41,638 nucleotides of DNA. It comes from Pseudomonadota bacterium. GTDB lineage: Bacteria; Pseudomonadota; Alphaproteobacteria; Rhizobiales; Hyphomicrobiaceae. Both the position numbers and the translations under genes were made by a program. The notes under the pieces were generated by a model. That model had not been told where the DNA came from, did not search any database, and saw only the letters and a program-made list of their open reading frames with translations. The DNA is taken from positions 1-41,638 of the forward strand of contig JAEZBU010000132.1 of assembly GCA_023426855.1 (NCBI GenBank), read 5' to 3'. Shown here piece after piece: positions 27,363 to 35,800 of this stretch (its first letter is position 1; each line of letters starts with the position of its first letter).

Positions 27363-27875
27363 TCAGCGATCGTCAGACCCAGTCGGAACCTGCTGGAACC
27401 ACGCCTTCAACAGCCGATCGTTGGTCGCCTGATAGTCGTGCATCATTTCCTGAAAGAACCGCGCATTTTCATCGAGTAATTGCTGCGGCGTCTGGCACTT
27501 GGAAATGTGCGCGGGATAATCGAGACAGGCGCGGCTGCGACGCCCCATGAGTGCCGCGACTTCCATATTCGTCTGCGCCACGACATTGGCGATCTGGCTG
27601 GGTGCGCCATTGCCCGCAACATTCCAGAGCCCACTCATCATATCTTGCTGACGCATTACCTTCTCCTTGCGACGTGCGATTTTGGGGTCAGAAGCCACGG
27701 CAGACCAACCCATTACCCGCGTCGCCGCGCTGATCGGGTCGTCTTGAAGTAGCTCTGCATGAGCCTTTCGGCTTGGTTTCGCGGCAACGCGCTTCTGCTT
27801 TGTGGAACCCGCACCGGATTTTACCTGACGTCGCTTTGCGGCGCCGGCGCGCTTGGGTTTCGCCGCCACTGTCAT
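27363..27875 (-). CDS. Phasin-like protein
   Basis: A protein of about 170 residues. The first 45 are very basic (Lys/Arg/Ala-rich: PKRAGAAKRRQVKSG, KQKRVAAKPSRKAH), then a helical part resembling Phasin_2-type proteins: ANVVAQTNMEVAALMGRRSRACLDYPAHISKCQTPQQLLDENARFF-like heptads and MMHDYQATNDRLLKAWFQ. Phasins coat polyhydroxybutyrate granules; the basic N-terminus could bind DNA as in PhaF-type proteins. Start: ATG at 27873-27875 has AGGAG directly adjacent, too close, while GTG at 27867-27869 has the better 6-nt spacing. No PHB gene is nearby. It is convergent with mgtE. Confidence 0.68.
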   Translation of the reverse strand: MTVAAKPKRAGAAKRRQVKSGAGSTKQKRVAAKPSRKAHAELLQDDPISAATRVMGWSAVASDPKIARRKEKVMRQQDMMSGLWNVAGNGAPSQIANVVAQTNMEVAALMGRRSRACLDYPAHISKCQTPQQLLDENARFFQEMMHDYQATNDRLLKAWFQQVPTGSDDR

Positions 27876-28060
27876 CTCCTACGCGTTGTCAAATTTGCTG
27901 GTCGCGGCCCGTGCCGACAAACTTGCCTTGCTGCGGACCAGTCTCAGTTCCTTAACGTCCAGGTCTGGCTTTGGTTTCCGCGAGAATGCTGCAGTGCGGC
28001 CAGATTATCGATCGGCCGCTTGATCAGGGCCTTGCGCTTAACCTTCGGCTTGTTCCCGAC

Positions 28061-28086
28061 GGAACTGCGGTCGGGGACCAGGTGTT
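28061..28086 (+). promoter_or_regulatory. Weaker EcfG-type promoter candidate before a secreted protein gene
   Basis: GGAAC (28061-28065), 17 nt, TGTT (28083-28086). It fits the looser GGAAC-N18/19-TT form described for RpoE2 of Sinorhizobium. It lies 75 nt before the start codon at 28161. Confidence 0.35.
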
Positions 28087-28160
28087 TGTATCCTCGCGAT
28101 GTTGCTGCTGCACAGCCGCGTGCTGCCAAGTCAGCAATGTGTACCGAGGAGTATGGCAAG

Positions 28161-28592
28161 ATGTTCCGGTCAAAGTACCTGCGTAGACCGTTTTTCGCGA
28201 CCGCTGCTCTGGCAGCCGCTTTCGCCATGCTTACGCCGTCCGCACAAGCCATGGATCAGGGCAAGATCTTCCTGACTCAAGGATTGGTCTGCGATCGCCC
28301 GTCGTTTGTGGACGCGGTCATCACACTGGCTGACAGTGGCGACAATCTCCGCGACGCGCTGGCACAGATCAATGCCGGATCGGAGCGGCCGCGCTGCAAG
28401 GCCGGAACTCTGGTCGTTGCCCGCTACATCAGCACATCGCGGTCGTTCTTCATCAAGGACAGCATCGTCCACGTGCACAAGGTGAAGATCATCGGCATTG
28501 CCCAGACAACAGCCAAAGGCATCGTCCCGAAGCGGCTTCAGCGCCCCATGACCCAGTACGTCTTCTCGATGGACAAGGCTGTCAGCGCCTGA
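28161..28592 (+). CDS. Secreted protein of unknown function, 143 residues
   Basis: I do not recognise the family. A signal peptide of 30 residues (basic KYLRRPFF, hydrophobic core, cleavage after SAQA) is followed by a mature part of about 113 residues with two Cys (GLVCDRPSF and RPRCKAG) that may form a disulfide, and a basic C-terminal half (KVKIIGIAQTTAKGIVPKRLQ). ATG 28161 has GAGGA about 10 nt upstream; longer in-frame readings cover the upstream gap and are rejected. A weak EcfG-type promoter lies 75 nt before the start. No partner gene is obvious. Confidence 0.72.
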   Translation: MFRSKYLRRPFFATAALAAAFAMLTPSAQAMDQGKIFLTQGLVCDRPSFVDAVITLADSGDNLRDALAQINAGSERPRCKAGTLVVARYISTSRSFFIKDSIVHVHKVKIIGIAQTTAKGIVPKRLQRPMTQYVFSMDKAVSA

Positions 28593-28679
28593 CAACAAAA
28601 TGCCGCAGCAAGCGCTTCTGCGCTAACACATTGTATTGACATAATAATCGGTTAACCCTTCGATCCTAAATCGGGGGGC

Positions 28680-28718
28680 TTATGTTTTGATGGTGCTATT
28701 GCCGGTCGCGCGCGGCAT
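28680..28718 (-). CDS. Possible 12-codon peptide with a perfect ribosome site
   Basis: In an A/T-rich gap, GGAGG (28724-28728 on the minus strand) stands 5 nt before an ATG that opens a frame MPRATGNSTIKT, then TAA. It could be a leader peptide or chance. Nothing on the same strand follows it directly, because the flanking genes are on the plus strand. Confidence 0.25.
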   Translation of the reverse strand: MPRATGNSTIKT

Positions 28719-28794
28719 AATATCCTCCGTCATTATATTAACTAAAATCAACGCTGTTAGTGGCGCTGACCTCGAACGATCTTCTTTTTGGTGA

Positions 28795-28812
28795 CTGTTC
28801 CTGCAGGAACAG
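28795..28812. promoter_or_regulatory. 18-bp perfect palindrome, candidate operator
   Basis: CTGTTCCTGCAGGAACAG is a perfect inverted repeat 80 bp before the secreted protein gene at 28892. Its two halves also hold divergent GGAAC elements, but the matching CGTT is at 18 nt on the minus strand and degenerate (CGAT at 17 nt) on the plus strand. Confidence 0.4.
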
Positions 28813-28891
28813 CGCCGAATACCTTTCCGATCAATCATGATCACACGCGCTGAGGAAGCGTACTGCCCCAACTCGCCTCGCTGAGGATGCC

Positions 28892-29350
28892 ATGTCGAAG
28901 CTCATGATTGCTCTGACCGCCTTGTTGCTTGTCGCCGTCTCGCACGACGATGCAACGGCTCAGCAGTTCCGGGATGCGCGCTTCGGCACTCCTTTCAAGG
29001 TTTACGGCGGCCACGGCACCAATGAAGACGTTTACGAGTATCGGCCGACGTCTCGCGCCGATCGGACACGTCGTCGCCAGATTGAGCGCGCAGAACGTTC
29101 CGAGCGCACGACCAAGCGCCGCGATGCCGTACGCTCCAACGCCAGGACGCCGAATGCCTCGCGGGAGCAGGTCGAGGCGGCTCAAGCGACGGATGTCAAA
29201 CCGCAAACACAGACAACCGCAAAGTCCGTGACCACGGGGACTACAGCACAACCGGCCGCGGCAGAGACGAGCCAGAATACGACCCAGAAGACCTGCAAGC
29301 AGTACTTCGCGCAGATTGGAATGACGGTTTCCGTCCCCTGCACTGAATAG
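28892..29350 (+). CDS. Secreted Arg-rich protein of unknown function, 152 residues
   Basis: I do not recognise the family. A signal peptide of about 23 residues ends at ATA-QQ. The mature part begins QQFRDARFGTPFKVYGGHGTNEDVYEYRP, then has a very basic helix (RTRRRQIERAERSERTTKRRD), a low-complexity Thr/Ala/Gln segment and a short C-terminal piece with two Cys (KTCKQYFAQIG and VPCTE). ATG 28892 has GAGGA 5-8 nt upstream. It precedes the ABC ATPase gene by 78 nt on the same strand. An 18-bp palindrome lies 80 bp upstream. Confidence 0.72.
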   Translation: MSKLMIALTALLLVAVSHDDATAQQFRDARFGTPFKVYGGHGTNEDVYEYRPTSRADRTRRRQIERAERSERTTKRRDAVRSNARTPNASREQVEAAQATDVKPQTQTTAKSVTTGTTAQPAAAETSQNTTQKTCKQYFAQIGMTVSVPCTE

Positions 29351-29428
29351 TTCGCGTTTGTCTTAAGGCGGCTCAAAGACTTCACAAACACATAAAAAGT
29401 CGCCAAGACAAAGTATTGAGGGATCTCA

Positions 29429-30340
29429 ATGTTGTTGACAGATGATCTGATGCCATCCCAGCGTAACGGCAGCGTCGACAGAGCAAGCGACACCAGCCGC
29501 CGTGCCAGGCGGTCGAAGGTTCATCACGCGCCAATCCAGGCGCCTGCCGCTCGCAATGTCATCCTGAAGGCCAAGGACATCGTGAAAGTGCTGGGATCAG
29601 CCGGCAACGAAGTCCGCGTGCTCAAGGGCATCGATGTCGAACTCAAGGCTGGCGAGCTGACACTGCTGATGGGCCCGTCGGGAAGTGGCAAGACAACGCT
29701 GCTCTCGATCCTTGGTTGCATCCTCACCCCGACGACCGGAAATCTGGAGATCGCCGGCGAGCCGACGGCTGGCCTTGGCCCGGAGGGACTAGCCGACTTG
29801 CGCCGTCGCCATGTCGGCTTCGTCTTTCAGTCGTACAATCTGTTCCCGACTCTGACCGCGACCCAGAACATCATGCTGGCGCTTGATCTCAAGGGCGCTT
29901 CTGCAGCAAATGCTTCACAGATCGCAGCGGAAGCACTGGCTCAGGTTGGCCTTACCCACCGTGCTAGCGCGTTCCCTGGCCAGATGAGTGGCGGCGAGAA
30001 GCAGCGCGTGGCGATCGCCCGGTCGCTTGCTGGGTCGCCGTCGGTCATCCTGGCAGACGAACCGACCGCTGCGCTCGATAGCGAAAACGGCAAGAGCGTC
30101 ATGGCGCTTCTGGCCGAAGTTGCAAAGGATACGTCGCGCGCCGTTTTGGCCGTGACACATGATCACCGTACACTGGCGTACGCCGATCGGATCATCAGAA
30201 TCGAGGATGGTTTGATCGTCTCGGATGAAAGACCCAGCAGCGAAGCTGGTGAAGGAAATATCGAACATGCCAGTGCAGGACGTGAACCCGAAATCAGGAT
30301 CGGGATCGGCCAACGGTTCAGGCGGCGGAGCCGTGTCTAA
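29429..30340 (+). CDS. ABC transporter ATP-binding protein, LolD/MacB/DevA type
   Basis: A 303-residue ATPase with an extra N-terminal part of about 43 basic residues. Walker A is GPSGSGKT (82-89), the Q-loop VFQSYNLFP, the signature MSGGEKQRVAIARSL, Walker B VILADEP and switch VTHD, the pattern of the MacB/DevA branch that pairs with FtsX-type permeases. The C-terminus runs 74 nt past the ATG of the adapter gene. ATG 29429 has GAGGGA 5 nt upstream. The expected permease gene is missing nearby (see findings). The basic tail may be a product of the overlap; RRRSRV is the end. Confidence 0.87.
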   Translation: MLLTDDLMPSQRNGSVDRASDTSRRARRSKVHHAPIQAPAARNVILKAKDIVKVLGSAGNEVRVLKGIDVELKAGELTLLMGPSGSGKTTLLSILGCILTPTTGNLEIAGEPTAGLGPEGLADLRRRHVGFVFQSYNLFPTLTATQNIMLALDLKGASAANASQIAAEALAQVGLTHRASAFPGQMSGGEKQRVAIARSLAGSPSVILADEPTAALDSENGKSVMALLAEVAKDTSRAVLAVTHDHRTLAYADRIIRIEDGLIVSDERPSSEAGEGNIEHASAGREPEIRIGIGQRFRRRSRV

Positions 30341-31400
30341 GGTTTTGACGATTTTTGCGGTTATCGGCGCACTTAGCCTCGCAGGCGCCGGTGGCTTCGT
30401 CATCAGCAATTTGATGGGCCAGGATAGCACCGGTCCGGCAACTGCAGCGTCCACGACAGCCACGACGCCGGCCGCCCCTGCCGAAGTTGCCTGGGTTGCT
30501 GCAGCTCCCGGACGCGTCGAGTCGAAGTCCGGCGAAATCCGGATCGGCACTGCGCTGCTCGGTCGCGTCGCGCGCGCCGACGTCGCAATGAACGCCCGTG
30601 TCGAAGCCAATGAAGTGCTGGTCAAGCTCGAGGATGACGAGCCCCGCGCGCGCCTCGCTGCCGCCGAAGCCGAAGCCGCTGCGCGTGTGCGCGAGCGCGA
30701 TGCCGCGCCTGCCACGTCGGGCCGCGATGATGTCCGCCGCGCTGAAGATGCGGTCTATCAGGCCGAACGTGCCGTAACTGGCGCCCGCTATGAACTTGAT
30801 TCCGCACTGCTGACCAAACGTACCGATGGCGGTGCCGATCAACTCATCACCAATGCCCGCCAGCGCCTGACGGATGCGCGTGAGCGGCTGCAGCGCGAGC
30901 AAATCAGCTTTGCGACGGCCCAGTCGCGCAACAACGTACCGGCGCCGAGCCGTCTTGATGCCGCGGTTATTGCGGCCCGTTCCGACGTCGCGCTGGCGCA
31001 GCTCATGTTTGACCGCACGCGGATCCGCGCTCCAATTGCAGGCACGATCCTACAGGTTCATGCCAAGCCGGGCGAAGTCGTAGCTCCGTCACCCGAACAG
31101 CCGCTGATCATCCTTGGCGATCCGACGATCGTCTTGGTGAAGGCCGAGCTGGACGAGCGCGATGTGTCGAAGGTCAAGCTCGGCCAGAAGGCGTTCGTGC
31201 GCAGCAGCGCCTTTCCCGGCCGCGAGTTCGAAGGGAAAGTCACGGCGCTCGCACCTGTGCTCGCCTCGCCGCGGATGAGCCAGCGCGGACCCCGTCGTCC
31301 GACGGACATCGAGGTCCTGGAAGTGACGATCGAGTTCGACGCCACAACGCCGCTGATGCCAGGCCTGCGCGTCGACACGTTCTTCCGTCGCGACGCCTAG
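30267..31400 (+). CDS. HlyD/DevB-type membrane fusion protein (periplasmic adapter)
   Basis: A 377-residue protein. After a short Ser/Gly-rich cytoplasmic start comes one membrane segment (VLTIFAVIGALSLAGAGGFVISNLM), a lipoyl-like half motif (GRVESKSGEIRIGTALLGRVAR, then VEANEVLVKLEDDEPRARLAAAEAEAAAR), a coiled-coil hairpin (about residues 130-215), and the second lipoyl half IRAPIAGTILQVHAKPGEVV, then a beta-barrel domain ending FFRRDA. It links an inner membrane ABC pump to an outer membrane duct. ATG 30267 has GAAGGA about 10 nt upstream; ATG 30225 has none. The stop codon lies inside the 13-bp direct repeat of the following MITE-like element. Confidence 0.88.
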   Translation: MPVQDVNPKSGSGSANGSGGGAVSKVLTIFAVIGALSLAGAGGFVISNLMGQDSTGPATAASTTATTPAAPAEVAWVAAAPGRVESKSGEIRIGTALLGRVARADVAMNARVEANEVLVKLEDDEPRARLAAAEAEAAARVRERDAAPATSGRDDVRRAEDAVYQAERAVTGARYELDSALLTKRTDGGADQLITNARQRLTDARERLQREQISFATAQSRNNVPAPSRLDAAVIAARSDVALAQLMFDRTRIRAPIAGTILQVHAKPGEVVAPSPEQPLIILGDPTIVLVKAELDERDVSKVKLGQKAFVRSSAFPGREFEGKVTALAPVLASPRMSQRGPRRPTDIEVLEVTIEFDATTPLMPGLRVDTFFRRDA

Positions 31401-31584
31401 CACATTTCCGATTTAGGTCGAATGTTGTCCCTCCTGGTCATCCGGGGCCTTGTGCCCGGGATCCATCTCTCAGCTGGCGTCGACACGTGCCGTTGGATGG
31501 ATCCCGGTGACAAGCACCGGGATGACGACTGTGGCTCGGTTGACGTCTCCGTTTCCATCTGAATCGGAAAGACGCCTAGCACAC
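31393..31584. mobile_element. MITE-like element with 13-bp target duplication
   Basis: The 13-bp sequence GACGCCTAGCACA occurs at 31393-31405 and again at 31572-31584. Between them lie 166 bp whose ends are inverted repeats: TTTCCGATTTAGGT at the left and the complement TTTCCGATTCAGAT at the right (12 of 14 identical, first 9 perfect). Inside is a long palindrome with 31-nt arms, 31438-31468 and 31497-31527 (26 of 31 paired), a REP-like structure. No protein is encoded. The left repeat holds the TAG stop codon of the adapter gene, so the protein end is unchanged. Confidence 0.7.
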
Positions 31585-31601
31585 AATCACACGCACACGG
31601 C

Positions 31602-32540
31602 TCAAGAGGCGAAAGCAAGCTCCGCTTGCGATGCTGCCTCTTCCATTTTGCGCCGGTAGTAGTTCACCAGCTCAACGAACTCGCGCTCCGTCATCAGGGT
31701 GATGTTGCGGCCACTGGCAATCGCCTCTTCGGCGGCGATCAGCTTGTTGCTTTTCTCCTTGCCCGCGAATTGCTCCGGATCGCGCGATCCGAGCACCAGG
31801 ATCGTGGTGTCTTCGGTGAATTTATCGGTGACGTCGCAACCGATGGATGTCGCCATGCGGGCCAGCGTCGCGGCGCCGAGCTGAAAATCGCCGGAACAGA
31901 CCCATGAATGCCCACTGAGCGGCCGGCCCTGCAGGCCGCGCGCCGCGATCTTTTCGGGATAATGTCTTTGTGTGCGCGGGTTCGGGCGAATTTCGCGCGG
32001 CGGAGATACCAATCCAACGCGAGCGATCCAGGCCATCGTATCCATTCCAGTCTCCCCAATTGCCTTGTTGAGAATTTCTCCGCACGCGCGCGCATCACTG
32101 CCGGCGTCGTGATGGTGCAGCTTGATGCCGAAGTGCGCGCACATGGATTTCAGGTCGTGACGCGGAAGATCGGGCCAAGCGACCGATGCAATGGCGCAGC
32201 TATCGAGCCAACTGCACGACGGAACGTCCACGGCATAGCGCTTGGCTGCGTGGTGCAGGGCATCGCAATCGAAACGGCTGTGACTGACGACGATCTGCCC
32301 ACTGATGCTGGCCCAGATGGCGTTCAGCACAGTGGGCCAGAGCGGCGCCTTTTGAACACGCTCGCTACCGATGCCGTGCAGCTTGACGTTGAATCTGTCG
32401 AAATCGCATTCCGGATTGACGAGCGACGACCACTCCCAACAGATCCTGCCATCCAGAAACGCCACCAGACCGATCTGACATATCGATCCGCAATCGCTGT
32501 TCGCCGTTTCCACATCGATGGCGACATATTGGTTCGTCAT
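31602..32540 (-). CDS. DnaQ-like 3'-5' exonuclease with a C-terminal BRCT domain
   Basis: A 312-residue protein. The DEDDh exonuclease domain (about 1-175) has the first motif YVAIDVETAN with Asp9 and Glu11, a second motif VSHSRFDCDAL, and the third HHDAGSDARACGEIL with the catalytic His and Asp. The C-terminal part (about 210-300), GRPLSGHSWVCSGDFQLGAATLARMATSIGCDV, then TTILVLGSRD, is a BRCT domain like that of bacterial DNA ligase. Such proteins exist as Pol III epsilon-like exonucleases of unknown cellular role; repair or processing of DNA ends is inference. It is convergent with the adapter gene, with the MITE-like element between. Confidence 0.88.
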   Translation of the reverse strand: MTNQYVAIDVETANSDCGSICQIGLVAFLDGRICWEWSSLVNPECDFDRFNVKLHGIGSERVQKAPLWPTVLNAIWASISGQIVVSHSRFDCDALHHAAKRYAVDVPSCSWLDSCAIASVAWPDLPRHDLKSMCAHFGIKLHHHDAGSDARACGEILNKAIGETGMDTMAWIARVGLVSPPREIRPNPRTQRHYPEKIAARGLQGRPLSGHSWVCSGDFQLGAATLARMATSIGCDVTDKFTEDTTILVLGSRDPEQFAGKEKSNKLIAAEEAIASGRNITLMTEREFVELVNYYRRKMEEAASQAELAFAS

Positions 32541-32727
32541 CGCAGCCCCCCTGCCGCAATTTTGAAAGCGCCACCGCGATCGTGCGGTTGCTCTCAGTAT
32601 TCGAAGGGCATTTCATCAGCGAAGGGAATGCGTCGCAATATGCAACCTTAGATATGCACAACTTCTGCGTGCTTCTGTGGCAGAAAAGCAACCACATGCC
32701 AATGGGAGGTGACAGAAGCGGCAGGAT

Positions 32728-34569
32728 TTACTCCGCCGCCTCCTTTGCGAGAAAGCCGCCCGACTGGCGCGCCCATAACTCGGCGTAAAGGCCGCCGCGC
32801 TCCAACAGCTCTGCGTGGCTGCCCTGTTCCACGATGCGCCCCTCATCCATGATCACAAGACGATCCATGGCCGCGATGGTCGACAGCCGGTGGGCGATCG
32901 CGATCACCGTCTTGCCTTGCATCAGATTGTAGAACTGCTCCTGGATCGCGGCCTCGACTTCCGAATCCAGCGCACTGGTGGCTTCGTCGAGGATCAAAAT
33001 CGGCGCGTTCTTCAGCAGCACACGCGCGATCGCGATGCGCTGGCGCTGACCACCGGACAACTTCACGCCGCGTTCGCCGACCTGCGCCGCATAACCCTCG
33101 CGATCACGTAGATCTCTCAGTCCATCGATGAAGTCGTGGGCATGCGCCTTGCGCGCCGCTGCAATGGCTGCGGCCTCTCCTGCTTCCGGCCGGCCGTACA
33201 GGATATTGTCCATCACCGAGCGATGCAGCAGCGAGGTATCCTGGGTCACCATACCGATCTGCGCGCGCAGACTGTCCTGGGTGACATGCGCGATATCCTG
33301 GCCGTCGATCAGGATCCGCCCGCCTTCCAGATCGTAGAAACGCAGCAGCAGGTTGACGAGCGTCGACTTGCCGGCGCCGGATCGTCCGACCAGCCCAACC
33401 TTCTCGCCCGGCGCGATGCGCAGCGACAGATCGTCGATCACGCCGCCTTCCTTGCCGTAGTGGAAGCGCACGTTCTCGTAACGGATCTCGCCTTTGCTGA
33501 CCGTCAGCGGCTTTGCAGCCGGCTTGTCCAGCACCTCGACCGGACGGCTGATGGTCTCCATACCTTCTTCAACCGTGCCCATCGACTCGAAGATGTTGGC
33601 CAACGTCATCATGATCCAGCCGGACATCGCGATCAGGCGGATGACCAGCGCACTGATCAACGCCACCGCGCCGATCGTCACCGCACCGGCACTCCACAGC
33701 CAGATCGCCAATCCGGTCGCCGACACCATCAGTATGCCGTTGAGCGAATACAGCACGAACTCCAGCAGCGTCAGGTTGCGCTGACTGGCGAGATGCTTCT
33801 CGAGCAGGTTCTGCAAAGACTTGCGTGCAGCATCGTCTTCGCGCTCGGCGTGAGCGAACAGCTTGACGGTCAGGACGTTGGTATAGCTGTCGACGATCCG
33901 CCCGGTCAGTTGAGAACGAGCCTCGGACGCAGCAAACGACAACTGCTGGATGCGCGGCACGAAGTACCAAACCGTGATGCCGTAAGCGACGAACCAGACC
34001 AGTAGCGGCAGTGTCAGCAGCCAGTCGGCGTCCGCGAACAGCACCAGCGCCGCGCCCCACTGCACCACCGCGAACCACAGCGCATCGATGATCTGGATCA
34101 CCGATTCACGCAGCGAATGCCCGGTCTGCAGCACCTTCGATGCAATGCGGCCGGCGAAGTCGTTCTGGTAAAAGCCCAGGCTCTGGCGCAGCACATAACG
34201 ATGCGACTGCCAGCGCACGCGCGCAGAGAACTGCGGCGAGATCATCTGGTTCTTGACCAGATCATGCGCCGTCGACACCAGCGGCCGCAGGATCAGAGCG
34301 ACGAAGCCCATCAGCCCGAGCAACAGCGCGTTATCGCTGATGAAGCTCGCCGGATTGCTGGCATCCTTCATGCGATCGACCACGCTGCCGATGAACGCAT
34401 ACAGCGACACCTCGATCAGCGATCCGGCAAGACCGACCACCAGCAGCAGCGCGAACGCCGGCCAGACCGGCTTGACGAAATGCCAGTAGAACGCCGCCAG
34501 CGTATCCGGCGGACGCCGCGGCATTTCATCGGTGAAGGCCGGGATGCGTGACTCGAGCCACTTCAACAT
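32728..34569 (-). CDS. ABC exporter, fused membrane and ATPase domains (MsbA-like)
   Basis: A 613-residue half-transporter. Six membrane helices (about residues 35-340) precede the ATPase domain with Walker A GRSGAGKST, signature LSGGQRQRIAIARVLL, Walker B ILILDEATSALD and the switch His in AHRLSTI. This is the layout of homodimeric type IV exporters that move lipids or drugs. The start MLKWLESRIPAF at 34567-34569 has GGAAG 7 nt upstream. It sits alone, divergent from hemF with a gap of 289 nt. The substrate cannot be predicted. Confidence 0.9.
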   Translation of the reverse strand: MLKWLESRIPAFTDEMPRRPPDTLAAFYWHFVKPVWPAFALLLVVGLAGSLIEVSLYAFIGSVVDRMKDASNPASFISDNALLLGLMGFVALILRPLVSTAHDLVKNQMISPQFSARVRWQSHRYVLRQSLGFYQNDFAGRIASKVLQTGHSLRESVIQIIDALWFAVVQWGAALVLFADADWLLTLPLLVWFVAYGITVWYFVPRIQQLSFAASEARSQLTGRIVDSYTNVLTVKLFAHAEREDDAARKSLQNLLEKHLASQRNLTLLEFVLYSLNGILMVSATGLAIWLWSAGAVTIGAVALISALVIRLIAMSGWIMMTLANIFESMGTVEEGMETISRPVEVLDKPAAKPLTVSKGEIRYENVRFHYGKEGGVIDDLSLRIAPGEKVGLVGRSGAGKSTLVNLLLRFYDLEGGRILIDGQDIAHVTQDSLRAQIGMVTQDTSLLHRSVMDNILYGRPEAGEAAAIAAARKAHAHDFIDGLRDLRDREGYAAQVGERGVKLSGGQRQRIAIARVLLKNAPILILDEATSALDSEVEAAIQEQFYNLMQGKTVIAIAHRLSTIAAMDRLVIMDEGRIVEQGSHAELLERGGLYAELWARQSGGFLAKEAAE

Positions 34570-34858
34570 GCGTAAACTTCCATAACAGTCGTGTGCCGAA
34601 GACGACGCGGCCGCGCGGTACCCCATGGGCGCCGACGTGCCACGTTTCCGGATCTGAATGCGTCAAGCCACTCCCACGCATACCGGTCTGCCGGGGATAG
34701 ATGTCTGCGCGACAATCGATCGGCGGCATAAACCGGCTCTCGTCATATAATGGAGAGAGCTGGCGATATCCCGCACGGTGGCTCTAGCAGCGGCCGCGTG
34801 AGGACAATCGCATTGACTAGGGTGACTTCACGTCAAAAGCGTGACGCGAAAGGATGAC
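34570..34858. other. Intergenic region between the ABC exporter and hemF
   Basis: No gene. TATAAT at 34746-34751 could be the -10 of a hemF promoter about 108 nt before the start, but no matching -35 is seen. TTGAC and GTCAA (34813-34836) are 14 nt apart, too far for an FNR/FixK box. Confidence 0.3.
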
Positions 34859-35767
34859 ATGCTGCCTCAACCCGACATGCTCGATCAATGGAAATCGCGC
34901 GCGACCGAATGGTTCGAGACGCTGCGCGACGGCATTCGCGACGATTTCGAGCAGCTCGAACAGAGCCTTCCTGCCGATGGCCCGATGGCGGACGCGTCCC
35001 CTGGACGCTTCACCGTAACGCCCTGGAAACGCATGGACCATACCGGCCAACCGGGCGGCGGCGGCACCATGTCGGTCATGAAGGGCCGCGTGTTCGAGAA
35101 GGTCGGCGTGCATACGTCCGCCGTGTTCGGCGAATTCGCGCCGGAGTTCCGGGCGCAAATTCCGGGCGCCTCGGAAGATCCGCGCTTCTGGGCATCGGGC
35201 ATTTCATTGATCGCGCACATGCAGAACCCGAACGTGCCGGCCGTGCACATGAATACACGCATGGTCGTCACGACCAAATGGTGGTTCGGCGGCGGCGCGG
35301 ACCTGACGCCGGTTCTCGACCGTCGCCGCACCCAAGACGACGCCGACAGCACGGCCTTCCACGCCGCGATGCAGGCGGCCTGCACACCGCACGCGATCGC
35401 CGACTACCCGCGCTACAAGCAATGGTGCGATGAGTATTTCTACCTGCCGCATCGCAAGGAGATGCGCGGCATTGGTGGCATCTTCTACGACTACCTGACA
35501 CCGGCGCCCGAGGCTGGCGGCTGGGATGCAGCCTTCGCCTTCACGCAAAGCGTGGGTCGCTCATTTCGCGACATCTATCCGCAGATCGTGCGCCGCAACT
35601 GGACCACGCCATGGACCGACGCCGAGCGCGAAGAGCAACTCGTCAGGCGCGGACGCTATGTCGAGTTCAACCTGCTCTACGACCGTGGCACGATCTTCGG
35701 GCTCAGGACCGGCGGCAATGTCGACAGTATCCTGTCGTCCATGCCGCCCGTGGTGAAATGGCCCTAA
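34859..35767 (+). CDS. hemF: Oxygen-dependent coproporphyrinogen III oxidase
   Basis: A 302-residue enzyme of the normal length for the family. Key blocks are [27 protein letters not shown] (substrate site), [16 protein letters not shown] with the conserved metal-like His and Glu, and [35 protein letters not shown], the C-terminal signature. It converts coproporphyrinogen III to protoporphyrinogen IX in heme synthesis, using O2. ATG 34859 has AAAGGA 4 nt upstream and was preferred over GTG at 34841, which has none. No oxygen-regulator box was recognised upstream. Confidence 0.96.
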   Translation: MLPQPDMLDQWKSRATEWFETLRDGIRDDFEQLEQSLPADGPMADASPGRFTVTPWKRMDHTGQPGGGGTMSVMKGRVFEKVGVHTSAVFGEFAPEFRAQIPGASEDPRFWASGISLIAHMQNPNVPAVHMNTRMVVTTKWWFGGGADLTPVLDRRRTQDDADSTAFHAAMQAACTPHAIADYPRYKQWCDEYFYLPHRKEMRGIGGIFYDYLTPAPEAGGWDAAFAFTQSVGRSFRDIYPQIVRRNWTTPWTDAEREEQLVRRGRYVEFNLLYDRGTIFGLRTGGNVDSILSSMPPVVKWP

Positions 35768-35800
35768 AAGCCGACGCAAGAGGCCGGCTTGCGCAATGAG

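Noticed and set aside
28775..28801. EcfG-type promoter on the minus strand inside the A/T-rich gap
   Set aside because: GGAAC and CGTT are 18 nt apart, one more than the accepted 16-17; kept only as part of the palindrome finding.
31369..31489. 12-bp direct repeat GCGTCGACACGT at 31369-31380 and 31478-31489
   Set aside because: One copy is inside the adapter gene and one inside the element; it does not coincide with the element ends and may be chance.
34813..34836. FNR/FixK box upstream of hemF (TTGAC ... GTCAA)
   Set aside because: The half sites are 14 nt apart; the true box has 4 nt between them.
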